Source: Clostridium septicum (GTDB lineage Bacteria > Bacillota > Clostridia > Clostridiales > Clostridiaceae). Taken from it: a stretch of 64,000 nt of DNA. Numbering within the stretch: the first letter of the stretch is position 1; every line of letters starts with the position of its first letter. Below the pieces are notes generated by a model. That model saw only the letters and a list, made by a program, of their open reading frames with translations, searched no databases and was not told the origin of the DNA. Positions 15,896 through 25,737 of the stretch are shown here, piece after piece. A program made the position numbers and the translations under genes. The stretch is taken from NCBI RefSeq assembly GCF_003606265.1, contig NZ_CP023671.1:682001-746000 (forward strand), written 5' to 3'.

Positions 15896-17233
15896 TTGAA
15901 TATTAATGAAAAACTAAGAATCTTATCAGCTGCAGCTAAATATGATGTTTCTTGTTCCTCTTCTGGATCTAAAAGAAAGAATAAAAATGGTATTGGTAAT
16001 ACTTCCTCTAATGGTATTTGTCACTCTTTTACTCCTGATGGAAGATGTATATCTTTACTTAAAATTCTTTTAACTAATATTTGTATTTATGACTGTAAAT
16101 ATTGTATTAACGCAGTAAGCAAAGATATTGAAAGAGCCGCTTTTACCCCTGAAGAAATTATAGAACTTACTATTAATTTTTATAAAAGAAATTATATAGA
16201 AGGTTTATTTTTAAGCTCTGCCGTTTTTAAATCACCCAATTATACTATGGAGCTTTTATTAAAAATAGTAAAAAAACTTAGAATTAATGAAAATTTTAAT
16301 GGTTATATACATCTAAAAGTAATTCCTGGAGCAGATGATATATTAATAAAGGAAGCTGGAAAGTATGTAGATAGAATGAGTGTTAATATAGAACTTCCGT
16401 CTTCTAGCAGTTTAAAATTACTTGCACCTCAAAAGAAAAAAGAAAATATTTTAAAACCAATGGGACTTATTACATCTTCTATTACAGAAAATACTGATTT
16501 AAAAAGAAAATTTAACTATGCTAATAGTTTTGTTCCTGGAGGACAAAGCACTCAACTAATTATTGGTGCTACCCCTGAAAGTGATTTTAAAATTTTAAAT
16601 CTTTCAGAAAATCTTTATAATAAATATAAACTTAAACGTGTTTATTATTCTGCATATGTACCTGTTATAAAAAATAATAAATTTTTACCTAATATAACTC
16701 ATCCTCCATTAATTAGAGAACATAGATTATATCAAGCAGATTGGTTACTTAGATTTTATGGTTTTAAAGCTAATGAACTTTTAAATAATGAAAATGATAA
16801 TTTTGATTTAAACTTTGACCCTAAAACTAGTTGGGCATTAAATAATATTAATTATTTTCCTATTGAAATCAATAAAGCCTCCTATGAAATGTTATTGAGA
16901 ATACCTGGTATAGGTGTTATATCAGCAAAAAGAATACTACTAACTAGAAAGGTTCATTCTTTAAGCTTTGATGATTTAAAAAAGCTTGGTATTGTATTAA
17001 AAAGAGCACAATATTTTATTACTTGCAGAGGAAAATATTATGGTGATGTTAATTTCGATAACGAAAAAATTAAAAATAGATTATTATATTTTGATAAGCC
17101 TAATATAGATAAAGAATTATCAAAACAAATATCGTTTTTCGATGATATTTCTACTAATGGTATATTATTAAATAAATCACCTAAAATATTATTACCAAAA
17201 GATACTATCACATCAATAACTGGTGAATTTTAA
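15896..17233 (+). CDS. Putative DNA modification/repair radical SAM protein (TIGR03916 type)
   Basis: 445 residues from a TTG at 15896, chosen because AGAGGTG lies 6 nt upstream; the frame is open further upstream but lacks a site. The radical SAM cluster is CIYDCKYC (CxxxCxxC, about residues 80-87). LLRIPGIGVISAKRIL near 345-360 is a helix-hairpin-helix DNA-binding motif. This combination is the family annotated as putative DNA modification/repair radical SAM protein, which is normally paired with the gene that follows. A promoter with a LexA-like palindrome controls it, supporting a damage-response role. The chemistry it performs is not known to me. Confidence 0.85.
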   Translation: MNINEKLRILSAAAKYDVSCSSSGSKRKNKNGIGNTSSNGICHSFTPDGRCISLLKILLTNICIYDCKYCINAVSKDIERAAFTPEEIIELTINFYKRNYIEGLFLSSAVFKSPNYTMELLLKIVKKLRINENFNGYIHLKVIPGADDILIKEAGKYVDRMSVNIELPSSSSLKLLAPQKKKENILKPMGLITSSITENTDLKRKFNYANSFVPGGQSTQLIIGATPESDFKILNLSENLYNKYKLKRVYYSAYVPVIKNNKFLPNITHPPLIREHRLYQADWLLRFYGFKANELLNNENDNFDLNFDPKTSWALNNINYFPIEINKASYEMLLRIPGIGVISAKRILLTRKVHSLSFDDLKKLGIVLKRAQYFITCRGKYYGDVNFDNEKIKNRLLYFDKPNIDKELSKQISFFDDISTNGILLNKSPKILLPKDTITSITGEF

Positions 17234-17250
17234 TTTAAGGAGTATAAATA

Positions 17251-17988
17251 ATGATTACATACATTTATGATGGTTCTTTTCAAGGGTTACTTTCAGCTAT
17301 ATATGATAGTTTTTACTCTAAAATACCACCTAATTCAATATTAGCAAAAAATGAATATTCTATAGATCTTTTATCTACTTATATAAATATAAATACTGAT
17401 TACAAAAAATATAAAAAAGTTAAAGAATCTATAATATTAAAAATTGATAGGCTATGTCTTGAAAAAATATATAAACTATATCTATCTTCTGAAAAAGATA
17501 AAGGAATACTATGCTTTAAATACTTAAAACTTGCTTTTAAAGTTTCTAATAAAATTCATAGTTTCTTACATTTAGACATAGTTAGAAATATTAATTTAAT
17601 AGATAGACGTGTGTCATTAGAAGCTCATAGATTTACTGGTCTTGTTCGATTCTCTTATATAGGAAATAAGTTTTTATATTCACAAATATATCCTGATAAT
17701 AATATACTTGAACTTATATCTCCTCACTTTGAAAAAAGACTTCCAAATGAATATTGGATTATACATGACACTAAACGAAATATAGCCACTATATATAATA
17801 AAATTTCTTGGGAAATAACAGAGCTAGATAAGAATGATTACATGAATTTATCCAAATCATTTGATAATTTTGAAGAACTTTGGAAAGAATATTTTAAATC
17901 TACAACTATAGATGAAAGGCTTAATTTAAAACTTCAAAAAAGAAGTATGCCTAAAAGATATTGGAAAAATCTTACCGAGTTAAAATAA
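17251..17988 (+). CDS. TIGR03915-type DNA metabolism partner protein
   Basis: 245 residues, starting ITYIYDGSFQGLLSAIYDSF, with an RFTGLVRFSYIG segment and DTKRNIATIYNK towards the middle. This is the usual partner of the radical SAM repair protein. In some bacteria it is fused to a uracil-DNA-glycosylase-like domain (UdgX type); here no glycosylase domain is present. It starts 17 bp after its partner with AAGGAG upstream and shares the LexA-like promoter. The function is inferred only from association. A strong terminator begins at the stop. Confidence 0.8.
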   Translation: MITYIYDGSFQGLLSAIYDSFYSKIPPNSILAKNEYSIDLLSTYININTDYKKYKKVKESIILKIDRLCLEKIYKLYLSSEKDKGILCFKYLKLAFKVSNKIHSFLHLDIVRNINLIDRRVSLEAHRFTGLVRFSYIGNKFLYSQIYPDNNILELISPHFEKRLPNEYWIIHDTKRNIATIYNKISWEITELDKNDYMNLSKSFDNFEELWKEYFKSTTIDERLNLKLQKRSMPKRYWKNLTELK

Positions 17989-18026
17989 AAAAAGACTTAT
18001 CAAAAAATAATTTGATAAGTCTTTTT
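17989..18026. terminator. Strong bidirectional terminator
   Basis: A perfect 16-bp stem, AAAAAGACTTATCAAA (17989-18004) with TTTGATAAGTCTTTTT (18011-18026) and a 6-nt loop, separates the convergent repair pair and ridA. Confidence 0.9.
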
Positions 18027-18030
18027 GAAA

Positions 18031-18411
18031 TTATTCTAAACTTGCAATTGCTTCTATTTCTATAACAGAATCTTTAGGTAATCTAGCTACTTCTACACAA
18101 CTTCTAGCAGGTTTATTATTATTAAAATATTTAGCATAAACTTCATTTACAACAGCAAAATCATTCATGTCATTTAAAAATACTCCAACTTTTATTACTT
18201 TATCTAAGCTACTTCCAGCCTCTTCTAATATTGCTTTTACATTTTCTAAAGATTGCTTTGTTGCCTCTTTTATTTCAGTAATAAGCTCTCCTGTTGCTGG
18301 ATTTATTGGAATTTGCCCTGATGTAAATACCATATTACCAAATTTAATTCCTTGTGAATATGGTCCTATTGCTTGTGGTGCCTTTTCTGTGGAAATTATT
18401 TCTCTCGTCAT
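18031..18411 (-). CDS. ridA: RidA family reactive intermediate deaminase
   Basis: 126 residues, the usual length. It begins [20 protein letters not shown] and has [17 protein letters not shown], and [13 protein letters not shown] with the conserved Arg and Cys of the RidA active site. RidA hydrolyses 2-aminoacrylate and similar enamines released by PLP enzymes, protecting enzymes such as IlvE. ilvE lies about 550 bp away on the other strand. It is monocistronic, with AAGGAAG upstream. Confidence 0.92.
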   Translation of the reverse strand: MTREIISTEKAPQAIGPYSQGIKFGNMVFTSGQIPINPATGELITEIKEATKQSLENVKAILEEAGSSLDKVIKVGVFLNDMNDFAVVNEVYAKYFNNNKPARSCVEVARLPKDSVIEIEAIASLE

Positions 18412-18497
18412 TCTTATACTTCCTTTCTAAAACTATAGTATATTAATTTAATTTTAACCAATACTAACTACAAATAATCTTATTTGGAGGAGTTAAT

Positions 18498-18665
18498 ATG
18501 GGTAAAAAAACTTCTAAAATTAATACTAAAATAAATAATAAATACTTTAAAAATAGCTCTCCAGAACCTAATGATGGTACCTTTATAGATAACTATCCTA
18601 ATGATAATTATTCTACAGAGGGTACTGTTAGATATGGAGAAGAAGCTGATAACTGTGATCTTTAA
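18498..18665 (+). CDS. Hypothetical 55-residue polar protein
   Basis: An ATG at 18498 follows GGAGGAG at 18487-18493 with 4-nt spacing and runs to TAA at 18663-18665. The basic N-terminus (MGKKTSKINTKINNKYFK) gives way to an acidic, Asn/Asp/Glu-rich C-terminus with a single Cys at the second-last position but two. There is no membrane segment. The strong ribosome site and the TCACAG/CTGTGA hairpin at the stop support expression. I do not recognise the family. It could be a spore or stress protein; that is only a guess. Confidence 0.5.
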   Translation: MGKKTSKINTKINNKYFKNSSPEPNDGTFIDNYPNDNYSTEGTVRYGEEADNCDL

Positions 18666-18689
18666 TAGTCACAGTTCCCATTAAAATTT

Positions 18690-18761
18690 GGTGCTAGGAT
18701 TTTTCCAAATAATTTTATTAATTGGTCCAATGAATTAACACTTTTATTTTATCCTAGCACC
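18690..18761 (+). repeat. Long-range stem after the 55-residue ORF
   Basis: GGTGCTAGGAT (18690-18700) pairs perfectly with ATCCTAGCACC (18751-18761) over a 50-nt loop. The 3' flank TTAATTC has no U-run. It may be the terminator of the small gene or a structured 3' region. The remaining sequence to 18962 is AT-rich with no gene. Confidence 0.4.
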
Positions 18762-18962
18762 TTAATTCAAATCTTAAATTTAACATGTCATATTTTAACT
18801 ATACATTCTTTTTCCAGTACTTTCAACTTCTTTTAATTAAGTTTATTCAATCCAAATAATTCATTTATTCATAATTAATTATATATTTTCGAAAATTAAA
18901 TCTTTATGCTTTATTGAAATAATGATAAAATTAGATATTATATAATTTAAGGAGGTATTATT

Positions 18963-19985
18963 TTGGAAAAAAATGTAGATATTGATTGGAATAACTTAGG
19001 ATTTAGTTATATAAAAACTGACTATAGATATGTTTCTATATGGAAAGACGGAAAATGGGATGAAGGAAAATTAGTAGAGGATAATATGCTAACTATTAGT
19101 GAAGCTTCTACAGCATTACATTATGGACAACAATGTTTTGAAGGTTTAAAGGCTTATAGACGAAAAGATGGAAAAGTTCAATTATTTAGAGTAGATAGAA
19201 ATGCTGAAAGACTAAACGTTAGTAATAAAAGATTATTAATGCCTGAAGTTCCTGTTGAAAAATTCATAGATGCTTGTAAGCAAGTAGTTAAAGCTAATGA
19301 ACATTTTGTTCCTCCATATGGAACAGGTGCTACTCTTTACTTAAGACCATTTATGATTGGTGTTGGTAATAACATAGGTGTTAAACCAGCTCCTGAATAC
19401 ATATTCTGTGTTTTTGCAGTTCCTGTTGGCCCTTACTTTAAAGAAGGATTAGCTCCATGTAACTTTATGATAGCTGATTATGATAGAGCTGCACCTCTTG
19501 GTACAGGTGGACAAAAGGTTGGTGGAAACTATGCCGCTTCTCTTCATCCTCATCAAATTGCAGCTGATAGAGGATTTGCAGATTGTATATACTTAGATCC
19601 TGCAACTCACACTAAAATAGAAGAAGTTGGAGCTGCTAATTTCTTTGGTATAACTAAAAATAATGAGTTTGTTACACCTAACTCACCTTCAATTCTTCCA
19701 AGTATAACAAAATATTCGCTTATGGATATAGCTAAAAACTACTTAAATATGCCTGTATTTGAAAGAGATGTACTTATAGATAACTTAGATGAATTTAAAG
19801 AAGCAGGTGCTTGTGGTACTGCAGCTGTAATAACTCCTATTGGTGGAATAGAATATAAAAATAATCTTCACGTTTTCTACAGTGAAACTGAAGTTGGTCC
19901 TACAACGAAAGAACTTTACAGAATTCTTTGTGGAATTCAATTTGGTGATATTGAAGCTCCAGAAGGTTGGATATTTGAAGTTTAA
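18963..19985 (+). CDS. ilvE: Branched-chain amino acid aminotransferase
   Basis: 340 residues, fold-type IV PLP enzyme, cytoplasmic. [20 protein letters not shown] is the family signature and [10 protein letters not shown] contains the Schiff-base lysine. [12 protein letters not shown] and [11 protein letters not shown] bind cofactor and substrate. It interconverts Leu, Ile and Val with their 2-oxo acids. It starts at TTG, decided by AAGGAGG 7 nt upstream. No T-box is visible in the 280 bp before it and no other ilv gene is adjacent, so it is a single-gene unit, perhaps for Stickland-type metabolism. Confidence 0.92.
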   Translation: MEKNVDIDWNNLGFSYIKTDYRYVSIWKDGKWDEGKLVEDNMLTISEASTALHYGQQCFEGLKAYRRKDGKVQLFRVDRNAERLNVSNKRLLMPEVPVEKFIDACKQVVKANEHFVPPYGTGATLYLRPFMIGVGNNIGVKPAPEYIFCVFAVPVGPYFKEGLAPCNFMIADYDRAAPLGTGGQKVGGNYAASLHPHQIAADRGFADCIYLDPATHTKIEEVGAANFFGITKNNEFVTPNSPSILPSITKYSLMDIAKNYLNMPVFERDVLIDNLDEFKEAGACGTAAVITPIGGIEYKNNLHVFYSETEVGPTTKELYRILCGIQFGDIEAPEGWIFEV

Positions 19986-19994
19986 TACTAAAAG

Positions 19995-20018
19995 ATAGAG
20001 CTCCATTTTGGACTCTAT
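19995..20018 (+). terminator. Terminator of ilvE
   Basis: ATAGAG-c-TCCA (19995-20005) pairs with TGGA-CTCTAT (20009-20018), one bulged C, followed by TTTTTATTTA. Confidence 0.8.
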
Positions 20019-20140
20019 TTTTATTTATAAACATTTTATATTTATAATAAATCTTAAGAAATTTGTAACTTTTATTTAATGCATTCTTAACTTAACAATG
20101 TTATTATTTCTAAGATACTACTAATTAAAGAGGTGACATT

Positions 20141-21034
20141 ATGTACATAGTAAACTTTATAAGAGGATTTTGTATGGCTCTAGCTGATAGCGTTCCTGGA
20201 GTTTCTGGAGGAACTATCGCTTTTATATTAGGATTTTATGATGATTTTATAAATTCCCTTAATTCATTAGTGTCTATTAAAGGTGGACTTGAAAGAAAAA
20301 AATCTTCTATGGCTTTCTTATTTAAATTAGGAATTGGTTGGGTTGTAGGTATGGTTTCTTCAATCTTTCTTTTATCCTCTATATTTGATAAAGAAATTTA
20401 TAATATAAGCTCTGTTTTTGTTGGATTTATATTATTTTCTATCCCAATAATAATACGTGAAGAAAAAGATATATTAAAAGAAAACTATAAAAATATAATA
20501 TATGCTATATTAGGAATTATAGTAGTTGCAGCAATTACATATTTCAATCCTACATCTTCTGGTTCTTCATCAGTTGATTTAAGTAATATTTCTTTTTCTC
20601 TTGGAATTTATGTATTTGTTGTTGGTATGATTGCTATTTCTGCTATGGTTTTACCAGGTATATCAGGTTCAACTTTACTTCTTGTATTTGGACTTTATGC
20701 TCCAATTATAAGTGCAGTCAAAGAGTTTTTAACTTTTAACTTAAGCTATCTTCCTATATTAATTATATTTGGTTTTGGAGTACTTACTGGTATCGTAACT
20801 ACAATAAGGTTAATAAGATATTTATTAAAAAAACATAGATCTAAAATGATTTACTTTATAATAGGGTTAATGATTGGTTCTTTCTATGCAGTGTTTATGG
20901 GACCTACTACATTAAAAGTTCCTAGACCTGCTATGAATTTAGAAAGTTTTAGCTTTATTTTCTTCATTATAGGTGGACTATTAATCGTAATATTAGAAAA
21001 GAGTAAACATTTTTTAGAAAAAAGATCAAAATAG
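20141..21034 (+). CDS. DUF368 membrane protein (undecaprenyl-phosphate translocase family)
   Basis: 297 residues with about eight membrane segments. The duplicated motif DSVPGVSGGTIAFILGFYDD near the N-terminus and AMVLPGISGSTLLLVFGLY at about 170 is characteristic of DUF368. Members of this family (PopT) have been shown to recycle undecaprenyl phosphate across the membrane for wall synthesis. Extension to this protein is inference. AGAGGTG precedes the ATG and a terminator begins right at the stop, so it is monocistronic. Confidence 0.85.
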   Translation: MYIVNFIRGFCMALADSVPGVSGGTIAFILGFYDDFINSLNSLVSIKGGLERKKSSMAFLFKLGIGWVVGMVSSIFLLSSIFDKEIYNISSVFVGFILFSIPIIIREEKDILKENYKNIIYAILGIIVVAAITYFNPTSSGSSSVDLSNISFSLGIYVFVVGMIAISAMVLPGISGSTLLLVFGLYAPIISAVKEFLTFNLSYLPILIIFGFGVLTGIVTTIRLIRYLLKKHRSKMIYFIIGLMIGSFYAVFMGPTTLKVPRPAMNLESFSFIFFIIGGLLIVILEKSKHFLEKRSK

Positions 21035-21055
21035 AGAGGTTGCAAAGCAACCTCT
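21035..21055. terminator. Compact bidirectional terminator
   Basis: AGAGGTTGC-AAA-GCAACCTCT with TTTATTTA after it fills the entire gap between the convergent DUF368 and nitroreductase genes. Confidence 0.85.
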
Positions 21056-21601
21056 TTATTTATATTTATTATAACTTATAACTTCCTCTATATTTTTTCT
21101 TACCTTTTTTCTAGGTTCTTTATTTTCAAAATATCCTACTGATATAACCAAGTATATTTCTTTATTTTTAGGTATATCTAATATATTTTTTATCTCTTTT
21201 TCTTTAAACCATCCTATCATACAGGTTCCTAAACCTAATTCTGTTGCCGCTAAGCATATATGCTCACAAGCTATGCCTATATCTATTGATGTATAGTCTT
21301 TTTTCTTAACTAACTCTCCAAATTTTGAAGTTAAATTTCTTCTTTCTCCCACAACTACTATAAATGCCCTTGAAGTAGTTGTAAATTTATTTATTCCTAT
21401 CAATGGGTCGTATAATGTTTTAGCTAAATCTTTTGTTAGTTTTTCACTATCTACAACAACAAATTTCCAAGGTTGTGAATTACAAGCTGATGGTGCTACC
21501 CTTGCTGCATCAATTATCTTTTCTATTTTTTCTCTTTCTACTACCTTATCAAAATACCCTCTAACACTTTCCCTTTTATATATTAGATTAAAGAAACTCA
21601 T
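21056..21601 (-). CDS. Nitroreductase family protein
   Basis: 181 residues, FMN-dependent nitroreductase fold. YKRESVRGYFDK binds the FMN phosphate, ARVAPSACNSQPWKFVVV is the classic second motif, and AATELGLGTCMIGWF is the third. It would reduce nitro, quinone or similar substrates with NAD(P)H as a dimer. A GTG four codons upstream is possible, but AGGAG lies 4 nt before the ATG at 21601. It is monocistronic; the natural substrate is unknown. Confidence 0.85.
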   Translation of the reverse strand: MSFFNLIYKRESVRGYFDKVVEREKIEKIIDAARVAPSACNSQPWKFVVVDSEKLTKDLAKTLYDPLIGINKFTTTSRAFIVVVGERRNLTSKFGELVKKKDYTSIDIGIACEHICLAATELGLGTCMIGWFKEKEIKNILDIPKNKEIYLVISVGYFENKEPRKKVRKNIEEVISYNKYK

Positions 21602-21665
21602 ATAACTCCTCACTTCATTTATAATTCTTACTTTTATTATACTTTAATGTAAAACTTATATAAAT

Positions 21666-21704
21666 AAAAGAGTTAGACCATTTTAAAATGAATCTAACTC
21701 TTTT
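21666..21704. terminator. Bidirectional terminator
   Basis: A perfect 12-bp stem, AAAAGAGTTAGA (21666-21677) / TCTAACTCTTTT (21693-21704), follows the FNT channel gene. It has the same core as the terminator at 11835. Confidence 0.85.
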
Positions 21705-21708
21705 TGTT

Positions 21709-22485
21709 TTACTTCTTAGTATTAGTTATATAGTAATATGGTAACGCTAAGAATAATGCTCCACCTATAAAGTTTCCTATAGTTACAACAATTATATTAT
21801 ACATATATCCACTTACAGTTATAGCTGATGGATCAATAAAAATCCCCATAGCTAATAATCCCATATTAGCTACACTATGCTCAAACCCTGCTGTTATAAA
21901 TGTAAATAAGCACCAAAAAATCATTAATATTTTAGCTGTTTCTTCTTTTAACTTATAGCACATCCAAACAGCTAAGCATACAAGTATATTACATAAAATA
22001 CCCTTTATTAAAAGTGGCATAAATGGAGTATTTATCTTAGCTAATGCATTATTTACTATAAACTCTCCTATATAATCACTTTTCCCTGATGTTAATCCTG
22101 CTTGTACAAATAAGAAAGCTCCAATTACTCCACCTAATATATTTCCAAACCAACTTGCAAACCATATCTTTAAAGCATCCATCCAGGTTACTGATTTTTC
22201 TAAAGCTCCCATAGTCATTATCATACTATTACTTGTAAAAAGATCTCCCCCAGCCATTAGTACTAAACTTAATGCAACACCAAAAGATACACCCATAATA
22301 ATTTTATAAAATGGTGAACCACCATGATGCATGATTCCACCAATAGAATAAATCAGCATAATTCCTAAACTAATAAATAAACTACCTAACATAGCACTTA
22401 CTATGTATCTTGATTTACTTCTTTTTAATAAATCTGCTTTCACTTCAGCCGAATGAGCCAGATTATGAATTTCATTACTGTACAT
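21709..22485 (-). CDS. Formate/nitrite/hydrosulfide (FNT) channel
   Basis: 258 residues with six membrane segments. FNT signatures are LVLMAGGDLFTSNSMIMTMG in the first repeat, WFGNILGGVIGA, and ITAGFEHSVANM in the second repeat with the central His. FNT pentamers pass formate, nitrite or HS-. In C. difficile the hydrosulfide channel HSC belongs to this family and sits with asrABC. Here the gene follows the siroheme operon, and asrABC is 8 kb away on the same strand. HS- export is therefore the favoured role, but formate or nitrite remain possible. It has its own promoter at 22573-22601. Confidence 0.8.
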   Translation of the reverse strand: MYSNEIHNLAHSAEVKADLLKRSKSRYIVSAMLGSLFISLGIMLIYSIGGIMHHGGSPFYKIIMGVSFGVALSLVLMAGGDLFTSNSMIMTMGALEKSVTWMDALKIWFASWFGNILGGVIGAFLFVQAGLTSGKSDYIGEFIVNNALAKINTPFMPLLIKGILCNILVCLAVWMCYKLKEETAKILMIFWCLFTFITAGFEHSVANMGLLAMGIFIDPSAITVSGYMYNIIVVTIGNFIGGALFLALPYYYITNTKK

Positions 22486-22572
22486 ACTACACCTACCTAT
22501 ATATTATTAATTAACTTGTTATATTTTTAATAAGTTTGTATTTATTGGAGCATCTATAGCCCACATTTATAT

Positions 22573-22601
22573 ATAATACAATCTTACTTTAAAATTTTCA
22601 A
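22573..22601 (-). promoter_or_regulatory. Promoter of the FNT channel gene
   Basis: On the minus strand TTGAAA (22596-22601), a 17-bp spacer and TATTAT (22573-22578) give a good vegetative promoter about 90 bp before the start at 22485. Confidence 0.5.
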
Positions 22602-22652
22602 TGAAAACTTTCTAATTTTGTCTATTTTTTATATATTCTTGTTTATTTATTA

Positions 22653-22679
22653 AAAAAGTACGCTAAATGCGTACTTTTT
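22653..22679 (-). terminator. Terminator of the siroheme operon
   Basis: AAAAAGTACGC (22653-22663) / GCGTACTTTTT (22669-22679), loop TAAAT. The stem overlaps the cbiK stop codon at 22678-22680. Confidence 0.85.
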
Positions 22680-23454
22680 ATAAAACTCTCTCTATTTGAT
22701 TAATATATAAGTTTCTTACTTTTTTATATTCTAATAGCGCTTTAAGATTTATATCTACTTTTATTCCTTCCTCTAAAAATTTAGATTTCCAAGATTTTTC
22801 ATCACCTGCTATATCTAACTTAGCATGGTTACCTGCTATAACTAATAAAGGTAATATTAATACTTCATCAATATTTTCATTTTTTAATTTATCAACTATA
22901 AAATCTCTTGTTCTATCCCCTTCTAAAGTTCCTATTAACAGGTTACTATATCCCTTATCTCTAAATTTACTTTCAAGTATATAATATGCCTCAGTAGTAA
23001 TTGTTTTTGATCCATGCCCTACTAAAACTATATTTTTATCTTTTGGCAATTCCTCATCCATTGCACATATTAATCTATCACAAGCATTCTCTAACTCACT
23101 TCCATAATAACCCAGTAAAGTTTTTCCTATCTTTATGCTTTTAAATGTATAATCATAGCTATATATTACTTTTTTTATTTCTTCATATTCCAAACATTCC
23201 ATAATATGAAGAGGTTGTATTATTACCTCTTCAAATCCTTCACTACTTAGTTTAAATAATGCTTCATCTAATTTTAAGACAGAAATATTATGTTTAACCT
23301 TTAATGAATTTATTATAGTTTTAGATGTAAATACTCTAATTACAGGATATTTCTTATTTATCCTTACTCTAACTTCATCTTCTATTTTATCTAAATTCTT
23401 TAATGCTTCTAAATCTGTTGTTCCAAAAGAAGCTATAATAATTGCTTTTGACAT
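22678..23454 (-). CDS. cbiK: Sirohydrochlorin chelatase, CbiK type
   Basis: 258 residues with two similar Rossmann-like halves, as in class II chelatases. SKAIIIASFGTTD opens the fold, VIIQPLHIMECLEY carries one metal-ligand His, and IVLVGHGSK the other. CbiK inserts Co2+, or Fe2+ in siroheme makers, into sirohydrochlorin. It is the last gene of the hemA-to-cbiK operon, which lacks heme-branch genes but sits next to a siroheme-dependent sulfite reductase. An iron-inserting role for siroheme is therefore likely, with cobalt for B12 as the alternative. Confidence 0.85.
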   Translation of the reverse strand: MSKAIIIASFGTTDLEALKNLDKIEDEVRVRINKKYPVIRVFTSKTIINSLKVKHNISVLKLDEALFKLSSEGFEEVIIQPLHIMECLEYEEIKKVIYSYDYTFKSIKIGKTLLGYYGSELENACDRLICAMDEELPKDKNIVLVGHGSKTITTEAYYILESKFRDKGYSNLLIGTLEGDRTRDFIVDKLKNENIDEVLILPLLVIAGNHAKLDIAGDEKSWKSKFLEEGIKVDINLKALLEYKKVRNLYINQIERVL

Positions 23455-23473
23455 AAATTCACCCTTTTACTAA

Positions 23474-24748
23474 CTATTCAAATTCTCTAAAAGCTTGTAA
23501 AAACTTATTTATATGCTCTTCATTATGTTCCGTACACAAGAATAACGCCTCATATTGTGACGGTGGTATATTAAATCCTTTATTTATCATATGTAAGAAA
23601 TATTTCTTAAAAATATCACTATTACATTTTTTTACATCATCATAAGTTTTTATTTCTTTTAGGTTATTAAAAAATATTGTTAACATTCCACCTTGCCTAT
23701 TTATAACCATTGGAATATTTTTTTCTTTAGCTATTGCTAACATACCTTTTTCTAACTTATCACCTAGTTTATTTATATGATTATAATACTTTTCTTTATT
23801 TTCTTTTATTTTATTTAGTGTAGCAATTCCAGCAGCCATTACTACAGGGTTTCCTGACATTGTTCCTGCTTGATATACACCACCTACTGGAGATAAGCAT
23901 TCCATTATTTCTTTTTTACCTCCATAAGCTCCACAAGGTAGTCCTCCACCTATTATCTTAGCATAAGTTACTAAATCTGGCTTAACATCAAATAGACTTT
24001 GTGCTCCTTCAAAGTCTACTCTAAATCCACTCATAACTTCATCAAATATAAGTAAAGCTCCATATTTATCACATAGTTCTCTTAACCCTATCATAAAATT
24101 ATCTTCGGCTTTTATAACTCCCATATTTCCTGCTACCGGCTCTATAATTATTCCTGCGATATCATTGCCATACTCTTGGAATAAACTCTTTACTTGTTCT
24201 AAATCATTATAAACTCCTATAAGAGTGTTTTTTATACTATCTTGAGGTACTCCTAAGCAACCTGGTATTCCTTCTGTTAATACACCTGAACCAGCTTCAA
24301 CTAAAAAGCCATCAAAATGTCCATGATAGCATCCTGCAAATTTTACTATTTTATTTTTCTTAGTATAACCTCTAGCTAGCTTAATTGCACTCATAGTTGC
24401 TTCTGTCCCTGAATTAACCATTCTAACCATTTCTATATTTTTTAAATTATCACATAGAAATTTAGCCATTATTAGTTCTAATTCTGTTGGTGCTCCAAAA
24501 GCAATAGCATGTTCTGATATTTCTTTTATGGAAGTAACAACATCTTCATCACAATGTCCTAAAATCATAGGACCCCAAGCTAATACAAAATCAATATATT
24601 CCTTTCCTTCTTCGTCCTTTATTATAGCACCTTTACCACTCCTAATTATTGGAGGATCTATGTTCATATCTCTATATGCTCTAACAGGTGAATTAACTCC
24701 ACCTGGCATAAATTTCTTAGACTCATGAAATATAACTTGATTTCTCAT
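23474..24748 (-). CDS. hemL: Glutamate-1-semialdehyde 2,1-aminomutase
   Basis: 424 residues, class III PLP aminotransferase fold. [15 protein letters not shown] at the N-terminus, [27 protein letters not shown] and the PLP lysine in [18 protein letters not shown] are all present. It converts glutamate-1-semialdehyde to 5-aminolevulinate, the C5-pathway step following HemA. It starts 1 bp after the hemB stop with AAGGAG inside hemB, so the two are translationally coupled. Confidence 0.93.
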   Translation of the reverse strand: MRNQVIFHESKKFMPGGVNSPVRAYRDMNIDPPIIRSGKGAIIKDEEGKEYIDFVLAWGPMILGHCDEDVVTSIKEISEHAIAFGAPTELELIMAKFLCDNLKNIEMVRMVNSGTEATMSAIKLARGYTKKNKIVKFAGCYHGHFDGFLVEAGSGVLTEGIPGCLGVPQDSIKNTLIGVYNDLEQVKSLFQEYGNDIAGIIIEPVAGNMGVIKAEDNFMIGLRELCDKYGALLIFDEVMSGFRVDFEGAQSLFDVKPDLVTYAKIIGGGLPCGAYGGKKEIMECLSPVGGVYQAGTMSGNPVVMAAGIATLNKIKENKEKYYNHINKLGDKLEKGMLAIAKEKNIPMVINRQGGMLTIFFNNLKEIKTYDDVKKCNSDIFKKYFLHMINKGFNIPPSQYEALFLCTEHNEEHINKFLQAFREFE

Positions 24749-24749
24749 T

Positions 24750-25718
24750 TTAATACTCCTTTAACCATTTAGCTGCTTCTAAAGCATAGTATGTTATTAT
24801 CATATCTGCTCCAGCTCTTTTCATAGAAAGTAACATTTCTAATGTAATTCCTTTTTCATCTATAAGACCTGCCTTTGCAGCTGCCTTAACCATTGCAAAT
24901 TCTCCACTTACATTATAAGCACAGATAGGAAGATTTATTCTATCTTTAGTGGCTCTAACTATATCTAAATATGACATAGCTGGCTTAATCATTATTATAT
25001 CTGCACCTTCATCTATATCCATTTCTATTTCTCTTAAAGCTTCAATTCCATTTGAAGGATCCATTTGATAAGTTTTTCTATCTCCAAATTGTGGAGCTGA
25101 ATGTGCCGCTTCTCTAAATGGTCCATAAAAAGCAGAACAATATTTTGCTGAATAACTCATTATAGCAACATTCTCATAATTATTTTTATCTAATATATTT
25201 CTTATGTAAGCAACTCTTCCATCCATCATATCTGATGGTGCAACCATATGAGCTCCTGCCCTTGCATGAGATAATGCTATTTCCCCTAACTTTTCTAAAG
25301 TCAAATCATTATCAATATTATTTCCTTCTAATATTCCACAATGTCCATGACTTGTATATTGGCACATACAAACATCTGTTATTACATATAACTTTTCTGA
25401 AATTTCTCTTATTTTCTTTACTGCCTTTTGAACTATTCCTTCATCACTATATGCTTCAGATCCACACTCATCCTTATGCTCTGGTAAACCAAAAACAATA
25501 ACGCCTTTAATTCCTAAATTTTCAACATCTTTAATAACTTCATCTAATCTATCTAAAGACCAATGATAATTTCCTTCTAATGATTTTATTTCTTCCTTTC
25601 TATTTTCACCTTCAACTACAAATATAGGGAAAATTAAATCATTACTAGTTAATGTATTTTCTCTTACTAAATCTCTTATTGCAGCATTTGCTCTTAATCT
25701 TCTACCCCTCTTTATCAC
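24750..25718 (-). CDS. hemB: Porphobilinogen synthase (5-aminolevulinate dehydratase)
   Basis: 322 residues. The zinc-binding cysteines are in [14 protein letters not shown]. The two Schiff-base lysines are in [16 protein letters not shown] and [12 protein letters not shown]. It condenses two 5-aminolevulinates into porphobilinogen. The start is a GTG at 25718 ([14 protein letters not shown]), preferred over the GTG at 25727 because AAGGTG lies 6 nt before it and the family begins with this arginine-rich segment. It follows cobA-hemD by 19 bp. Confidence 0.92.
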   Translation of the reverse strand: MIKRGRRLRANAAIRDLVRENTLTSNDLIFPIFVVEGENRKEEIKSLEGNYHWSLDRLDEVIKDVENLGIKGVIVFGLPEHKDECGSEAYSDEGIVQKAVKKIREISEKLYVITDVCMCQYTSHGHCGILEGNNIDNDLTLEKLGEIALSHARAGAHMVAPSDMMDGRVAYIRNILDKNNYENVAIMSYSAKYCSAFYGPFREAAHSAPQFGDRKTYQMDPSNGIEALREIEMDIDEGADIIMIKPAMSYLDIVRATKDRINLPICAYNVSGEFAMVKAAAKAGLIDEKGITLEMLLSMKRAGADMIITYYALEAAKWLKEY

Positions 25719-25737
25719 TGACTTCACCTTAACTTTC

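Noticed and set aside
18690..18961. Possible T-box or other riboswitch before ilvE
   Set aside because: No T-box sequence (AGGGTGG-type), no specifier-loop layout and no antiterminator; the 11-bp stem belongs better with the small upstream ORF.
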